A program made the translations under genes and the position numbers. 8,333 nt of DNA from positions 1-8,333 of the forward strand of contig DIYR01000080.1 in assembly GCA_002429085.1 (NCBI GenBank), given 5' to 3'. How positions within the stretch are numbered: the stretch's first letter is position 1; every line of letters begins with the position of its first letter. The stretch is from Flavobacteriales bacterium UBA6049. Its GTDB lineage: Bacteria > Bacteroidota > Bacteroidia > Flavobacteriales_G > Salibacteraceae. Positions 1-7,006 of this stretch are shown one piece after another. Below the pieces are notes generated by a model, which had not been told where the DNA came from, made no database searches, and saw only the letters and a list, made by a program, of their open reading frames with translations.

Positions 1-1395
1 CCACCAACCAAATCCAGCCATGGTTGTGGTAATAGTAGGAACACCTGCTGCAATTGCTTCTAGTGGTGTATATCCCCATGGTTCATAATAAGACGGGAAT
101 ACTCCTGCATCTGCGCCTGTCAACAGGTCGTAATAATCCATATTGAACACTCCGTCTCTACCCAGCAGATAAACGGGAGCATACACCACATGAATTTGGC
201 TATCACGATGCTGCAAACCTCTTTCTAAAATTCGTTGATAAATTGGGTCATGCCCCTCATCTAACAAGCTATGTGTTAGCACTCCCCTTTCTACTGAAAG
301 ATCTTCAGGAGTTTCTCCACTCATTGCATTAATTACACCATCTAAAGGCTCACCATGTCCACCAGGAATCAATACAAAAGCCACTACAGGTCTCTTTAAC
401 TCCGTTTGCTTTAACTGTCCTAATGCATCTAAAAACAAATCAATTCCCTTGTTATGGAATTCGTATCTACCACTTTTAAACAAGATGGCAGTATCAGAAG
501 GAAAGCTCTCGCTAGTTACTGCAGAAGCAACTTGAAGTAATCTCTCTCTGGCTTTACTTCTTTTACGGCTAAGCTCCTCAGAGGTAGCCGCTATGTGAAT
601 TGGATTAAAACCATTTGGTGTAACAACATCTGGTTTCTTGCCTAGTAAAAACTCACATTCCCTAGCCGTAATATCACTCACCGTAGTAAAGGCATCAGCC
701 CTAAAAGCTACATTGCTTTCCATGCTGTGCTTTGCCTGAATGTTGATTTTGTTTGCAATATCGTACGGCTTTGCATCTTCAATCATGCTATACAAGGGAT
801 AACCATTGCCCGCCATAGCTCTACCAATCATAGTGGCGTGAGTTGTAAATACCGTTCCAACATGCGGATTATGTTGTTTTAAGTAAAGTGCTCCGGCTCC
901 ACACATCCACTCATGAAAATGAGCTACAACTTGCTCTTGTTTACCGATGTACTTCTGATAAAACGCATCGATTACCTTACCAACCGTATATGAGAACACA
1001 ACTGGTTCGATGTAATCCCAATGCCCATGTAACGAATCTATTTTAAAGGATTCCCACAGGCCTCTCAGAATGTTGTCTTTCTCTTGAAACGATGGCTTAA
1101 AGTCTACTAAAATGGCCAATGGTGAAGATGGAATATTCCACCACCCAATACGCACGGGAATACCCATTCCACGCAGATGCATTTCAAAATCTTGAAATAA
1201 ATCTGTGCCCTGAACAAACTCTGCATTTGGTTGATCTGGATGAAGATCTGGCCCAATGGTGATGTACTGTTCTTTTAGTCGACCTTTTGGAATCTCTGCT
1301 TTACTTGATAAAACAGTATGTATTCCACCTACTTTATTACATACTTCCCAACTAACCTCAAAAATCCAGTCGGGCTTCAATTGATTCTGTTCCAT
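1..1395 (-). CDS. Glycogen synthase, eukaryotic type (GT3), 3' end outside window
   Basis: Transfers glucose from a sugar nucleotide to the non-reducing end of alpha-1,4-glucan in the cytoplasm. The window contains the first 465 residues; the frame stays open to position 1. Visible GT3 landmarks are the nucleotide-binding loop KVGGIHTV (21-28), HFHEW (159-163), THAT (185-188), DVVTPNG (256-262), GRYEFHNKG (309-317) and the retaining-transferase E-x7-E pair in SYYEPWGYTPLE (E438, E446). These closely resemble yeast/animal glycogen synthases rather than bacterial GlgA (GT5). The start at 1395 is well supported: an in-frame TAG lies two codons upstream, and translation from there gives the family N-terminus. 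It begins inside the last 38 nt of the GH57 gene, so it is the fourth gene of the operon and probably translationally coupled. The C-terminal region, where the eukaryotic glucose-6-phosphate-sensing arginines lie, is beyond the window. Whether UDP- or ADP-glucose is the donor cannot be read from the sequence. Confidence 0.93.
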   Translation of the reverse strand, partial: MEQNQLKPDWIFEVSWEVCNKVGGIHTVLSSKAEIPKGRLKEQYITIGPDLHPDQPNAEFVQGTDLFQDFEMHLRGMGIPVRIGWWNIPSSPLAILVDFKPSFQEKDNILRGLWESFKIDSLHGHWDYIEPVVFSYTVGKVIDAFYQKYIGKQEQVVAHFHEWMCGAGALYLKQHNPHVGTVFTTHATMIGRAMAGNGYPLYSMIEDAKPYDIANKINIQAKHSMESNVAFRADAFTTVSDITARECEFLLGKKPDVVTPNGFNPIHIAATSEELSRKRSKARERLLQVASAVTSESFPSDTAILFKSGRYEFHNKGIDLFLDALGQLKQTELKRPVVAFVLIPGGHGEPLDGVINAMSGETPEDLSVERGVLTHSLLDEGHDPIYQRILERGLQHRDSQIHVVYAPVYLLGRDGVFNMDYYDLLTGADAGVFPSYYEPWGYTPLEAIAAGVPTITTTMAGFGWW

Positions 1396-2623
1396 ATTCT
1401 AAAAAGGGTTTAAGTGTATCAGGTTGGTTGTTTATTTCGGTTTGAAGTCTCGCCTTAAAGTCTGCCAACACATTCATGTAATTGATGTAAGCCTCATAAG
1501 GAGAGTCGTAATGATTGAAATATTTGTGAACGTCTCCATCGTTGAAGAACTTGGTGCACATGTAGTAGAAATGATCGCTTGTTTGCAGGTATGCCCAGTC
1601 TCTTAAAAGTGCTGGATCATCGCATTGATCTATCATCTCTCGGCAGCTATACAATGCCTGGAAAGCATCATCTTGTAAATCGTTACCCAGCCATGCTGTT
1701 AGATCTCTTTCCTCATCTGCCCATGAAATGGTATCAGGAACATGCAATGCTGAAACAGGTTGCAATTGCTGAATTACTTCGCTTGGGGTATGAAACGTAA
1801 ACTCTGTATCGTTGAGAATACGTTCTGGCAAAGCGCGCATAAAATCAAAGATTCCAGTTGACTCCCATTGATGTTCACCAAAGGTTTCGTAATCCATGAA
1901 TAAGTTGATTACTTCCTCATTCCATGGTAATGCCTTTACCCAGTCAATGTACTTTTCGGTTGTTAATGGCCACTCGCTCCAAGCTTGCTCACTAAAACGG
2001 AAAGCAATATCATCGCTCAACCGAAAGTTCTTTAGTAACAATTTTAGTTTTGGTTCTGATGGATGGTAATACAAGAAGTTAGGCGATTTCCATGCCAATA
2101 CATGGCGAGCACCTTCAGTGAGCATGCCCTTATACCCCATTTGATATACCATTTCACCAATGTGATCATTGTAAATCAATTCGGTATTTCTGAATACAGT
2201 TGGTGTAATTCCGAAGAGTTCTGCTATTCGCTCGCTATGCTTATGTACTTGATACATAAACTCTTCTTTACTTTGTAACGAGCTTAAGGAATGACTGTAG
2301 GTTTCAGCCAAGAATTCTACACATCCAGTAGCAGCTAATCGCTGAAAGCTTTCCAGAACCTCTGGAGCAAAAGCCTCAAACTGATCTAGCGCTGTACCAG
2401 TAATACTGAACGATACTTTGAACTGACCATCATGCTGATAAATGAGATCTAATAATAGCTGATTCATAGGTAAGTAGCATTTATCCGCTACTTTTTTCAT
2501 GATCTGTCTGTTTGCAAAATCATCATAGTAATAATGATCTTTTCCGATATCGAAGAAACGATACGTACGCAACCTTACTGGCTGATGTACTTGAAAATAA
2601 AAGCAGATGTTTTTTGTACTCAT
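1358..2623 (-). CDS. Glycoside hydrolase family 57 protein (alpha-amylase / 4-alpha-glucanotransferase type)
   Basis: A 421-residue cytoplasmic enzyme with no signal peptide, expected to cleave or transfer alpha-1,4-glucan chains by a retaining mechanism. The GH57 signatures appear in order: an N-terminal beta-strand with HQP (13-15); the FLAETYSHS stretch (104-112); FRNTELIYND, whose E148 matches the family nucleophile; and FMDYETFGEHQW, whose D244 matches the acid/base aspartate. TSDHFYYM (348-355) fits the last conserved region. At 421 residues it is compact, shorter than typical GH57 branching enzymes, so an amylase or glucanotransferase role is more likely than branching; specificity is not decidable here. 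The ATG lies 2 nt after the TAA of the preceding transferase gene, and its 3' end overlaps the glycogen synthase gene by 38 nt. The context implies remodelling of stored glycogen, possibly supplying the transferase step that the neighbouring single-domain debranching enzyme lacks. Confidence 0.9.
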   Translation of the reverse strand: MSTKNICFYFQVHQPVRLRTYRFFDIGKDHYYYDDFANRQIMKKVADKCYLPMNQLLLDLIYQHDGQFKVSFSITGTALDQFEAFAPEVLESFQRLAATGCVEFLAETYSHSLSSLQSKEEFMYQVHKHSERIAELFGITPTVFRNTELIYNDHIGEMVYQMGYKGMLTEGARHVLAWKSPNFLYYHPSEPKLKLLLKNFRLSDDIAFRFSEQAWSEWPLTTEKYIDWVKALPWNEEVINLFMDYETFGEHQWESTGIFDFMRALPERILNDTEFTFHTPSEVIQQLQPVSALHVPDTISWADEERDLTAWLGNDLQDDAFQALYSCREMIDQCDDPALLRDWAYLQTSDHFYYMCTKFFNDGDVHKYFNHYDSPYEAYINYMNVLADFKARLQTEINNQPDTLKPFLEYGTESIEARLDF

Positions 2624-2625
2624 GA

Positions 2626-3903
2626 TTATGGAACTAGCGATTTGTAAATGGTTGACACTTTATAGCCTACTTCATCCCACTTAAGGGCTTCTACTTCTTC
2701 TCGGGCTTGACTTCTAAACATGCGGGATAAACCATCGTAGTGCACTAATGCGTAAATGGCATCAGCAATGGCATCTATATCCCAAAAATCTGTTTTGATG
2801 GCATGGTGTAATACTTCTGCAACTCCACTTTGTTTAGAGATAACTACGGGCACTCTACTTTGCATAGCTTCTAGTGGAGAAATACCAAAAGGCTCAGATA
2901 CGGATGGCATTACGTATACATCGCTAATATTGAAAAGGTCACTCACCTCTTTACCTTTCAAGAAACCAGTAAAATGAAAACGATCTCCTATACGATGTTT
3001 AGCAACCAACTTGATCATTTTCTCCATCATATCTCCACTTCCAGCCATAACAAAACGGACATTTGAACTGCGTTCTAACACCTTTGCAGCTGCTTCAATA
3101 AAATAATCAGGTCCCTTCTGATAAGTAATTCTGCCCAAGAAGGTTACAATCTTATCGTCTACCCACTTTTTGGGCTTCTTTCCTTCGGGAGAAGTGATTA
3201 CTGCGTTGTGCACAGTAACAACCTTATCAGGGTGAATTCCGTAGCGCTCTATTACAATGGTTCGTGTTCTATTACTCACCGTAATTATCTTATTTGCGGC
3301 TTCCATTCCAGCACGTTCTATGTCATAAACCCGTTGATTCACATGCTCACCAGAACGATCGAATTCGGTAGCATGTACATGCAAAATCAATTGCTTACCA
3401 GACGCTTGTTTAGCCGCTACTCCTGCTGGATAGGTCATCCAATCGTGTGCGTGAATCACATCGAAATCCTGTTCTTTAGCAACTTTAGCAGCTACTAACC
3501 CATAGCGAGAAACTTCCTGAAATAAGTCTTTTCCGTACTTCCCTTCAAACTGAAATCGGGTTTGAAAAACCTCTTCATGCACTCGTTTTTCGTCAACAAC
3601 TACGCTTTCTGTATAGGTTTTGAATTGTTGTGGAGATAGATAAGGAACAAGATAAGATCCAACTCCAATCATGGTCATCTTACTCCAAATTAGCTCGGCT
3701 TCTTCACGTGTCAACGTTAAATCAACCTCACTTGCACTCAACAAGTTAAACCCTTCACTATCTTCATCTCCCATGAGTTTAGGAGCCACAAAAACCACTT
3801 CAGTTCCGTGGTATGCCAATCCTTTCACCAACCCATAACATGCCGTACCAAGCCCACCTGAAATATGTGGAGGGAATTCCCATCCAAACATCAACACCTT
3901 CAT
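2626..3903 (-). CDS. GT4/GT5-type glycosyltransferase, starch-synthase-like
   Basis: A 425-residue GT-B fold retaining glycosyltransferase, probably cytoplasmic. The N-terminal Rossmann domain opens with a starch-synthase-like strand and loop, WEFPPHISGGLGT (8-20), where SGGLG corresponds to the KxGGL donor-binding loop. HAHDW (151-155) and HVHATEFDRSGEH (175-187) follow. The C-terminal Glycos_transf_1 domain has FLGRITYQKG (255-264) and the E-x7-E motif SEPFGISPLE (E337, E345). The ATG overlaps the stop of the debranching gene as ATGA, and the GH57 start follows 2 nt after its TAA, so it is the second gene of the operon. Because a GT3 glycogen synthase is encoded in the same operon, this protein is either a second alpha-glucan synthase, a primer-making enzyme, or a transferase with another acceptor. 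The fold and glycogen context are firm; donor and product are inference. It is shorter than typical GlgA (about 480 residues). Confidence 0.88.
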   Translation of the reverse strand: MKVLMFGWEFPPHISGGLGTACYGLVKGLAYHGTEVVFVAPKLMGDEDSEGFNLLSASEVDLTLTREEAELIWSKMTMIGVGSYLVPYLSPQQFKTYTESVVVDEKRVHEEVFQTRFQFEGKYGKDLFQEVSRYGLVAAKVAKEQDFDVIHAHDWMTYPAGVAAKQASGKQLILHVHATEFDRSGEHVNQRVYDIERAGMEAANKIITVSNRTRTIVIERYGIHPDKVVTVHNAVITSPEGKKPKKWVDDKIVTFLGRITYQKGPDYFIEAAAKVLERSSNVRFVMAGSGDMMEKMIKLVAKHRIGDRFHFTGFLKGKEVSDLFNISDVYVMPSVSEPFGISPLEAMQSRVPVVISKQSGVAEVLHHAIKTDFWDIDAIADAIYALVHYDGLSRMFRSQAREEVEALKWDEVGYKVSTIYKSLVP

Positions 3904-5849
3904 GATTGTGCCTCCTGTGTTTTACACATGTTGATCACACGAATGAGTTCTGAAATACTCCAAGCTTGGCTAATAGCGCCACGTGCTTCGTGAGGTGGGT
4001 CACCATTGAAAATTTCAGAAACAGATCCTATTCCGGCCTCAAATAAGTGTGGTTCGAAGTTGTTGATCCATTCTTGAATGAAACGTACTCCTTGTTGACC
4101 ATAAACATTTAACCACCCTTCCGCAAAATGACCAACTAGCCAAGTCCAAACGGTTCCCTGATGATACGCTCTATCACGTGTAGTTTGATCGCCTTGATAC
4201 ACACCAACATAACTAGGATGGCGAGGTGATAATGTGCGCAAACCACGAGGCGTTAACAACTGAGATCGCACGTTTTCAAGTGCTAAGGCTATTTTCTCAT
4301 CGCTCAGCATACGGTATTCCATAGAGCATGCTATCACCTGATTTGGTCTCATCGCTTCATCACGAGCATGTTCATAAACCACATCAGCTAAGTATCCTTC
4401 TCTTTCAATCCAAAACTGCTGTACAAACGATTGCTTAATGATTTCAGGAAGATGCTTAAAATCGTCTACGAATTGCTTGTCCTTTGTTTTTCTAGCTTGA
4501 GATAACGCAAACACAATGGCATTGTACCACAACGCATTAATCTCTACTGGTTTTCCATCTCTTGGCGTTACTGGTCCTTCTGGTGTAACTGCATCCATCC
4601 ATGTAAGAGCTAAACCCGGTTTACGTGCGAAAATGAGCCCATCATTCCCCATCCAGATATGCTCATTCACACCATCTTTATATGCATAGAGAATCTCTTG
4701 AATGGCATCAGCATACTTCTTCCAAGCGTTCTTTTTATAGCCATTTACTTTCGATAGTTGTTGCACTGACCAAATGAACCACATTGGTGCATCTACCGAG
4801 TTGTAGGCAGCATTCGCTCCATAACCAATGTTCGGAAACAAGCCATTTTTTAGATCTTCTAAATAGGTATCGGCTACTTTTTCAAATACTTCTGTTTTTC
4901 CAAAAGGAAGCGTTAAACCAGGTAGGGCAATGAAAGTGTCTCTTCCCCAACTTCCAAACCAAGGTAAGCCAGCGCACACCCTTGCATGACCGTTGTATTG
5001 TTCAATGAGTTGCTCTGCTGCATTTTCGAGATTGCTGTAAAAATCTTTTCTATTAGTACGTTGATCTACTTGCGATTGAAAAAGAGCTTCTAAACTTGGT
5101 GGGTCTGTAATTGAAAGACCTGCTGAAATAATTATATGATCGCCTTTCTTTAACTGAACATCAAAGAAACCAGGCACCCACAGATCTTCTTGATACGGAT
5201 AACCTCTCTTCTGTTCTTCTTGATATTCAATATTGTAATACCAATCTGGCGCATGCTGATACGCTACTTCTCGGTTGCATTGCACAAACAGCTCATCGTA
5301 TGCATCATAAGGTTTAAATGTAACACCATTCGTAACTTCTCTATACTTGGTGTTAATGGAAACATTAGCTTTCGATAGACTGTGATAGTTTCTGAATGCC
5401 AAAAACGGGTTTAACCTTAGTGTGAATTGTTCTGAGGCTTCTAATACCTCATATCGCACTAATACACGATGATTAGATGATTCGAAAATGATGGATTTGG
5501 AAAAAGTGATGTCTCCCACTCTGTAAATCCATCGCGGAATAGGATTCACCTCGTATTCAGATAAATACTTATGTCCTTTTGGAAAGAACTTTTCTGGGTA
5601 ACGATGAATCCCTAAATTAAAAACACCCTCTCCTGAGAGAATAACTTCATCTAAGGAACTTAAGAGTACATGCTTCTCATGATCAATTTGTGGCTGAGGC
5701 ACCACTAATAACCCATGGTATTTTCTGGTGTGGCAGTTAAGAATGGTAGAGCTAGCGTATCCCCCAAAACGGTTGGTTCGAATGAGTTCTCTTTTAAGAG
5801 AATAATTCAAGTTTACTAGCTCTTCATGGTTAAAGGCTATGTAAGACAT
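3900..5849 (-). CDS. Glycogen debranching enzyme (amylo-alpha-1,6-glucosidase, GH133 type)
   Basis: A 649-residue cytoplasmic enzyme predicted to hydrolyse alpha-1,6 branch-point glucose in glycogen. Residues 1 to about 250 form the beta-rich N-terminal domain (NRFGGYASSTILNCHTRKYHG, split as NRFGG at 26-30 and TRKYHGLLV at 41-49). The (alpha/alpha)6-barrel follows from about 275, with LPWFGSWGRDTF (295-306; D304), NSVDAPMWFIW (350-360), TWMDA (416-420), RPNQ (501-504), YHQGTVWTW (562-570) and SEIFNGDPPHEARGAISQAW (611-630; candidate catalytic E612). These match the C-terminal glucosidase half of eukaryotic debranching enzyme; the glucanotransferase half is absent, as is usual for bacterial homologues. 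It is the first gene of the operon, preceded by a 211-bp region carrying palindromes and a promoter candidate, and its TGA overlaps the next ATG by 4 nt. No Shine-Dalgarno sequence precedes the ATG, which is normal for this phylum. Family assignment is confident; the catalytic residues are assigned by motif only. Confidence 0.94.
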   Translation of the reverse strand: MSYIAFNHEELVNLNYSLKRELIRTNRFGGYASSTILNCHTRKYHGLLVVPQPQIDHEKHVLLSSLDEVILSGEGVFNLGIHRYPEKFFPKGHKYLSEYEVNPIPRWIYRVGDITFSKSIIFESSNHRVLVRYEVLEASEQFTLRLNPFLAFRNYHSLSKANVSINTKYREVTNGVTFKPYDAYDELFVQCNREVAYQHAPDWYYNIEYQEEQKRGYPYQEDLWVPGFFDVQLKKGDHIIISAGLSITDPPSLEALFQSQVDQRTNRKDFYSNLENAAEQLIEQYNGHARVCAGLPWFGSWGRDTFIALPGLTLPFGKTEVFEKVADTYLEDLKNGLFPNIGYGANAAYNSVDAPMWFIWSVQQLSKVNGYKKNAWKKYADAIQEILYAYKDGVNEHIWMGNDGLIFARKPGLALTWMDAVTPEGPVTPRDGKPVEINALWYNAIVFALSQARKTKDKQFVDDFKHLPEIIKQSFVQQFWIEREGYLADVVYEHARDEAMRPNQVIACSMEYRMLSDEKIALALENVRSQLLTPRGLRTLSPRHPSYVGVYQGDQTTRDRAYHQGTVWTWLVGHFAEGWLNVYGQQGVRFIQEWINNFEPHLFEAGIGSVSEIFNGDPPHEARGAISQAWSISELIRVINMCKTQEAQS

Positions 5850-5864
5850 AATTGAACAGGTTTA

Positions 5865-5878
5865 CCACAAATTTGTGG
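5865..5878. promoter_or_regulatory. Perfect 14-bp palindrome upstream of the glycogen operon
   Basis: CCACAAATTTGTGG is its own reverse complement, with no spacer, and ends 15 nt before the ATG of the debranching enzyme. A gapless, symmetric site suits a dimeric repressor or activator better than an RNA hairpin, though CCAC/GTGG could also pair around an AAATTT loop near the start codon. The cognate regulator is not encoded in this window. Confidence 0.45.
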
Positions 5879-5897
5879 CACATGGCATAGTTTAAGA

Positions 5898-5911
5898 TTA
5901 CCCTAAGGTAA
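5898..5911. repeat. Imperfect inverted repeat in operon leader
   Basis: TTACC (5898-5902) and GGTAA (5907-5911) are perfect 5-bp arms around CTAA, about 50 nt from the start of the debranching gene. It may be a second regulator half-site pair; it is short enough to occur by chance. Confidence 0.25.
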
Positions 5912-5921
5912 TGCATAAATT

Positions 5922-5935
5922 ACTATTCAAATAGT
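5922..5935. repeat. Inverted repeat ACTATT-CA-AATAGT
   Basis: Two perfect 6-bp arms (5922-5927 and 5930-5935) separated by 2 nt, about 73-86 nt upstream of the debranching enzyme ATG. It sits between the promoter candidate and the start codon, so it could be an operator or a small leader hairpin. Confidence 0.3.
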
Positions 5936-5940
5936 CATAC

Positions 5941-5992
5941 TTAACTGAAAATGAGCAATGTCAATTTTTCCTATGGAATTTTAACTCAAAAT
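5941..5992. repeat. 12-bp direct repeat spaced 40 bp
   Basis: TTAACTGAAAAT (5941-5952) and TTAACTCAAAAT (5981-5992) match at 11 of 12 positions and start exactly 40 bp apart, close to four helical turns, which would place two bound proteins on the same DNA face. The upstream copy overlaps the proposed -7 element. The AT-rich composition raises the chance of coincidence. Confidence 0.3.
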
Positions 5993-6014
5993 CAATAGAA
6001 TATTAAGCGTACAA
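5987..6014 (-). promoter_or_regulatory. Candidate promoter of the glycogen operon
   Basis: On the minus strand, TTG (6012-6014), 17 nt and TGATTTTG (5987-5994) resemble the Bacteroidota sigma factor consensus TTG / TAnnTTTG, with one mismatch in the -7 box and spacing at the short end. It would give a leader of roughly 130 nt containing all the inverted repeats listed above. Other start sites nearer the gene cannot be excluded. Confidence 0.35.
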
Positions 6015-6021
6015 GATGTAG

Positions 6022-6047
6022 CTGTTAAAGAAATCCCCTTCTAACAG
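6022..6047 (-). terminator. Weak hairpin after the ChaN-like gene
   Basis: Read on the minus strand, CTGTTAGA and TTTAACAG pair over 8 bp (one G-U) around a 10-nt loop, beginning 14 nt after the ChaN-like stop codon. No T-run follows, so it is not a standard intrinsic terminator; it may instead stabilise the mRNA 3' end or be chance pairing. Confidence 0.25.
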
Positions 6048-6060
6048 TGTTTCGGAGTAA

Positions 6061-6936
6061 CTAATGCGTCTTTGTAAAGTTCTGCTTCACAACCAAAATA
6101 ATATCTGCTCTTCCTGCTAATCCTTCATCCCATTCAACAAATTCACTTTCTACGGTAGAAATGATCAACACCTCTCGTTTTGCATTGTATTCGTTGATGT
6201 AAGCTGCAATACCGCCTCTATTAGCCGAATGAAAATCTCCTTGGATGTGGTAGAACAACTTCCCTCTTTTCCAATTTTCTAAAATAAAGTGAGCCATAGT
6301 TGCATCTTTAATTGCTTGAGCTTGCACCATGTTTTCGCCCGAAGCTCCATGACCAGAACCATGTCCTCCCATCATATCTAACATTTCTTGATAGCCAGGG
6401 GTTGACATGCTGAATGGATATGGAAGTGGTGCCATCCATGCTTGCGATTCTTCTGTAAACGATTGCAATGCAGCTTGTCCTTTCTTAGCAACAACAGAAG
6501 CATATCTGCGAGGTACATTGGTAGCAACTATCGGAATGTTCTTCTCAACTGAGAAATCTACCATTGGTTTGTAATCTGTATCGTAATTAGGCCATAGTCT
6601 TGCTTCGCGTTCAAACAGCTTAGCGGTAATCAATTTGGCTTGATATTCATTTAAAATAGCTTGATCATCTACCTCTAACATTTCTGCTCCAAACTGCAAT
6701 TCTTCCCCCTTCTCGTGCAATGCCATTAGTAACTCTAATTGCATCCAATGACACACCGCATTGTTGTGTAACTCACCAAACAACAACACATCTGTCTTAG
6801 ATGATCTCTTAATTACTTGATCAAAATCAATCTCTTTTCCTTCGCTTGTATACCAAGCATAAGCTTTCTGAGAAATAGCAAGTTGAGACTGACTGAGAAG
6901 CGCTACTACTAAAACAAGTGACCAACGAATAAACAT
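6061..6936 (-). CDS. ChaN-like protein, exported (haem-binding / Tiki-TraB-related superfamily)
   Basis: A 291-residue protein of the ChaN family (PF04187 type), whose E. coli-group members bind haem and are linked to iron uptake. Residues 1-22 form a Sec signal peptide: R4, a hydrophobic core (WSLVLVVALL), then a polar region with likely cleavage near S22/Q23. There is no cysteine there, so it is not a lipoprotein, unlike many ChaN proteins; periplasmic location is inferred. Superfamily motifs are FGELHNN (53-59), GAEM (83-86), NYDTDYKP (117-124), TNVPRRYASVV (139-149), QAIKDATMAHFI (207-218) and GDFHSANRGG (233-242). A short Gly/His-rich loop, MGGHGSGHG (189-197), is a possible metal or haem ligand site. 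The ATG at 6936 is chosen because it yields the signal peptide; a 10-bp palindrome ATTCTAGAAT (6937-6946) abuts it. It is transcribed toward the glycogen operon but 211 bp away, and divergently from uridine kinase. Actual ligand is unknown. Confidence 0.85.
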   Translation of the reverse strand: MFIRWSLVLVVALLSQSQLAISQKAYAWYTSEGKEIDFDQVIKRSSKTDVLLFGELHNNAVCHWMQLELLMALHEKGEELQFGAEMLEVDDQAILNEYQAKLITAKLFEREARLWPNYDTDYKPMVDFSVEKNIPIVATNVPRRYASVVAKKGQAALQSFTEESQAWMAPLPYPFSMSTPGYQEMLDMMGGHGSGHGASGENMVQAQAIKDATMAHFILENWKRGKLFYHIQGDFHSANRGGIAAYINEYNAKREVLIISTVESEFVEWDEGLAGRADIILVVKQNFTKTH

Positions 6937-6972
6937 ATTCTAGAATTTTTGTGGGGTAAAATTAGCGAATAC

Positions 6973-7002
6973 TTGTCTGCTTTTATTTGGCGTGTACTTT
7001 TG
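6973..7002 (+). promoter_or_regulatory. Promoter of uridine kinase, Bacteroidota consensus
   Basis: TTG (6973-6975), exactly 19 nt, then TACTTTTG (6995-7002) is a full match to TTG-N19-TAnnTTTG. The -7 box ends only 4 nt before the ATG at 7007, placing the transcription start at or within a few bases of the start codon. Confidence 0.6.
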
Positions 7003-7006
7003 CACA

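Noticed and set aside
1358..2623. GH57 gene as a glycogen branching enzyme
   Set aside because: At 421 residues it is shorter than known GH57 branching enzymes and no extra C-terminal domain is seen; not excluded, but not the preferred call.
1424..3498. Plus-strand open frames (1424-1606, 1579-1800, 2063-2278, 2756-2977, 3208-3498) opposite the glycogen genes
   Set aside because: All are 60-96 codons, lie antisense to well-recognised enzymes, show no recognisable domain, and overlap conserved motifs of the true genes.
5190..5378. 62-codon plus-strand frame inside the debranching enzyme gene
   Set aside because: Antisense to the N-terminal domain of a confident gene; no start-site or domain support.
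6937..6972. Minus-strand promoter for the ChaN-like gene (TAATTTTA, near TAnnTTTG)
   Set aside because: The last base differs from consensus and no TTG lies at the right distance, so it is too weak to list.
6992..7006. GTG at 6992 as the uridine kinase start
   Set aside because: It overlaps the spacer and -7 box of a consensus promoter and adds five residues not expected in the family; ATG 7007 fits better.
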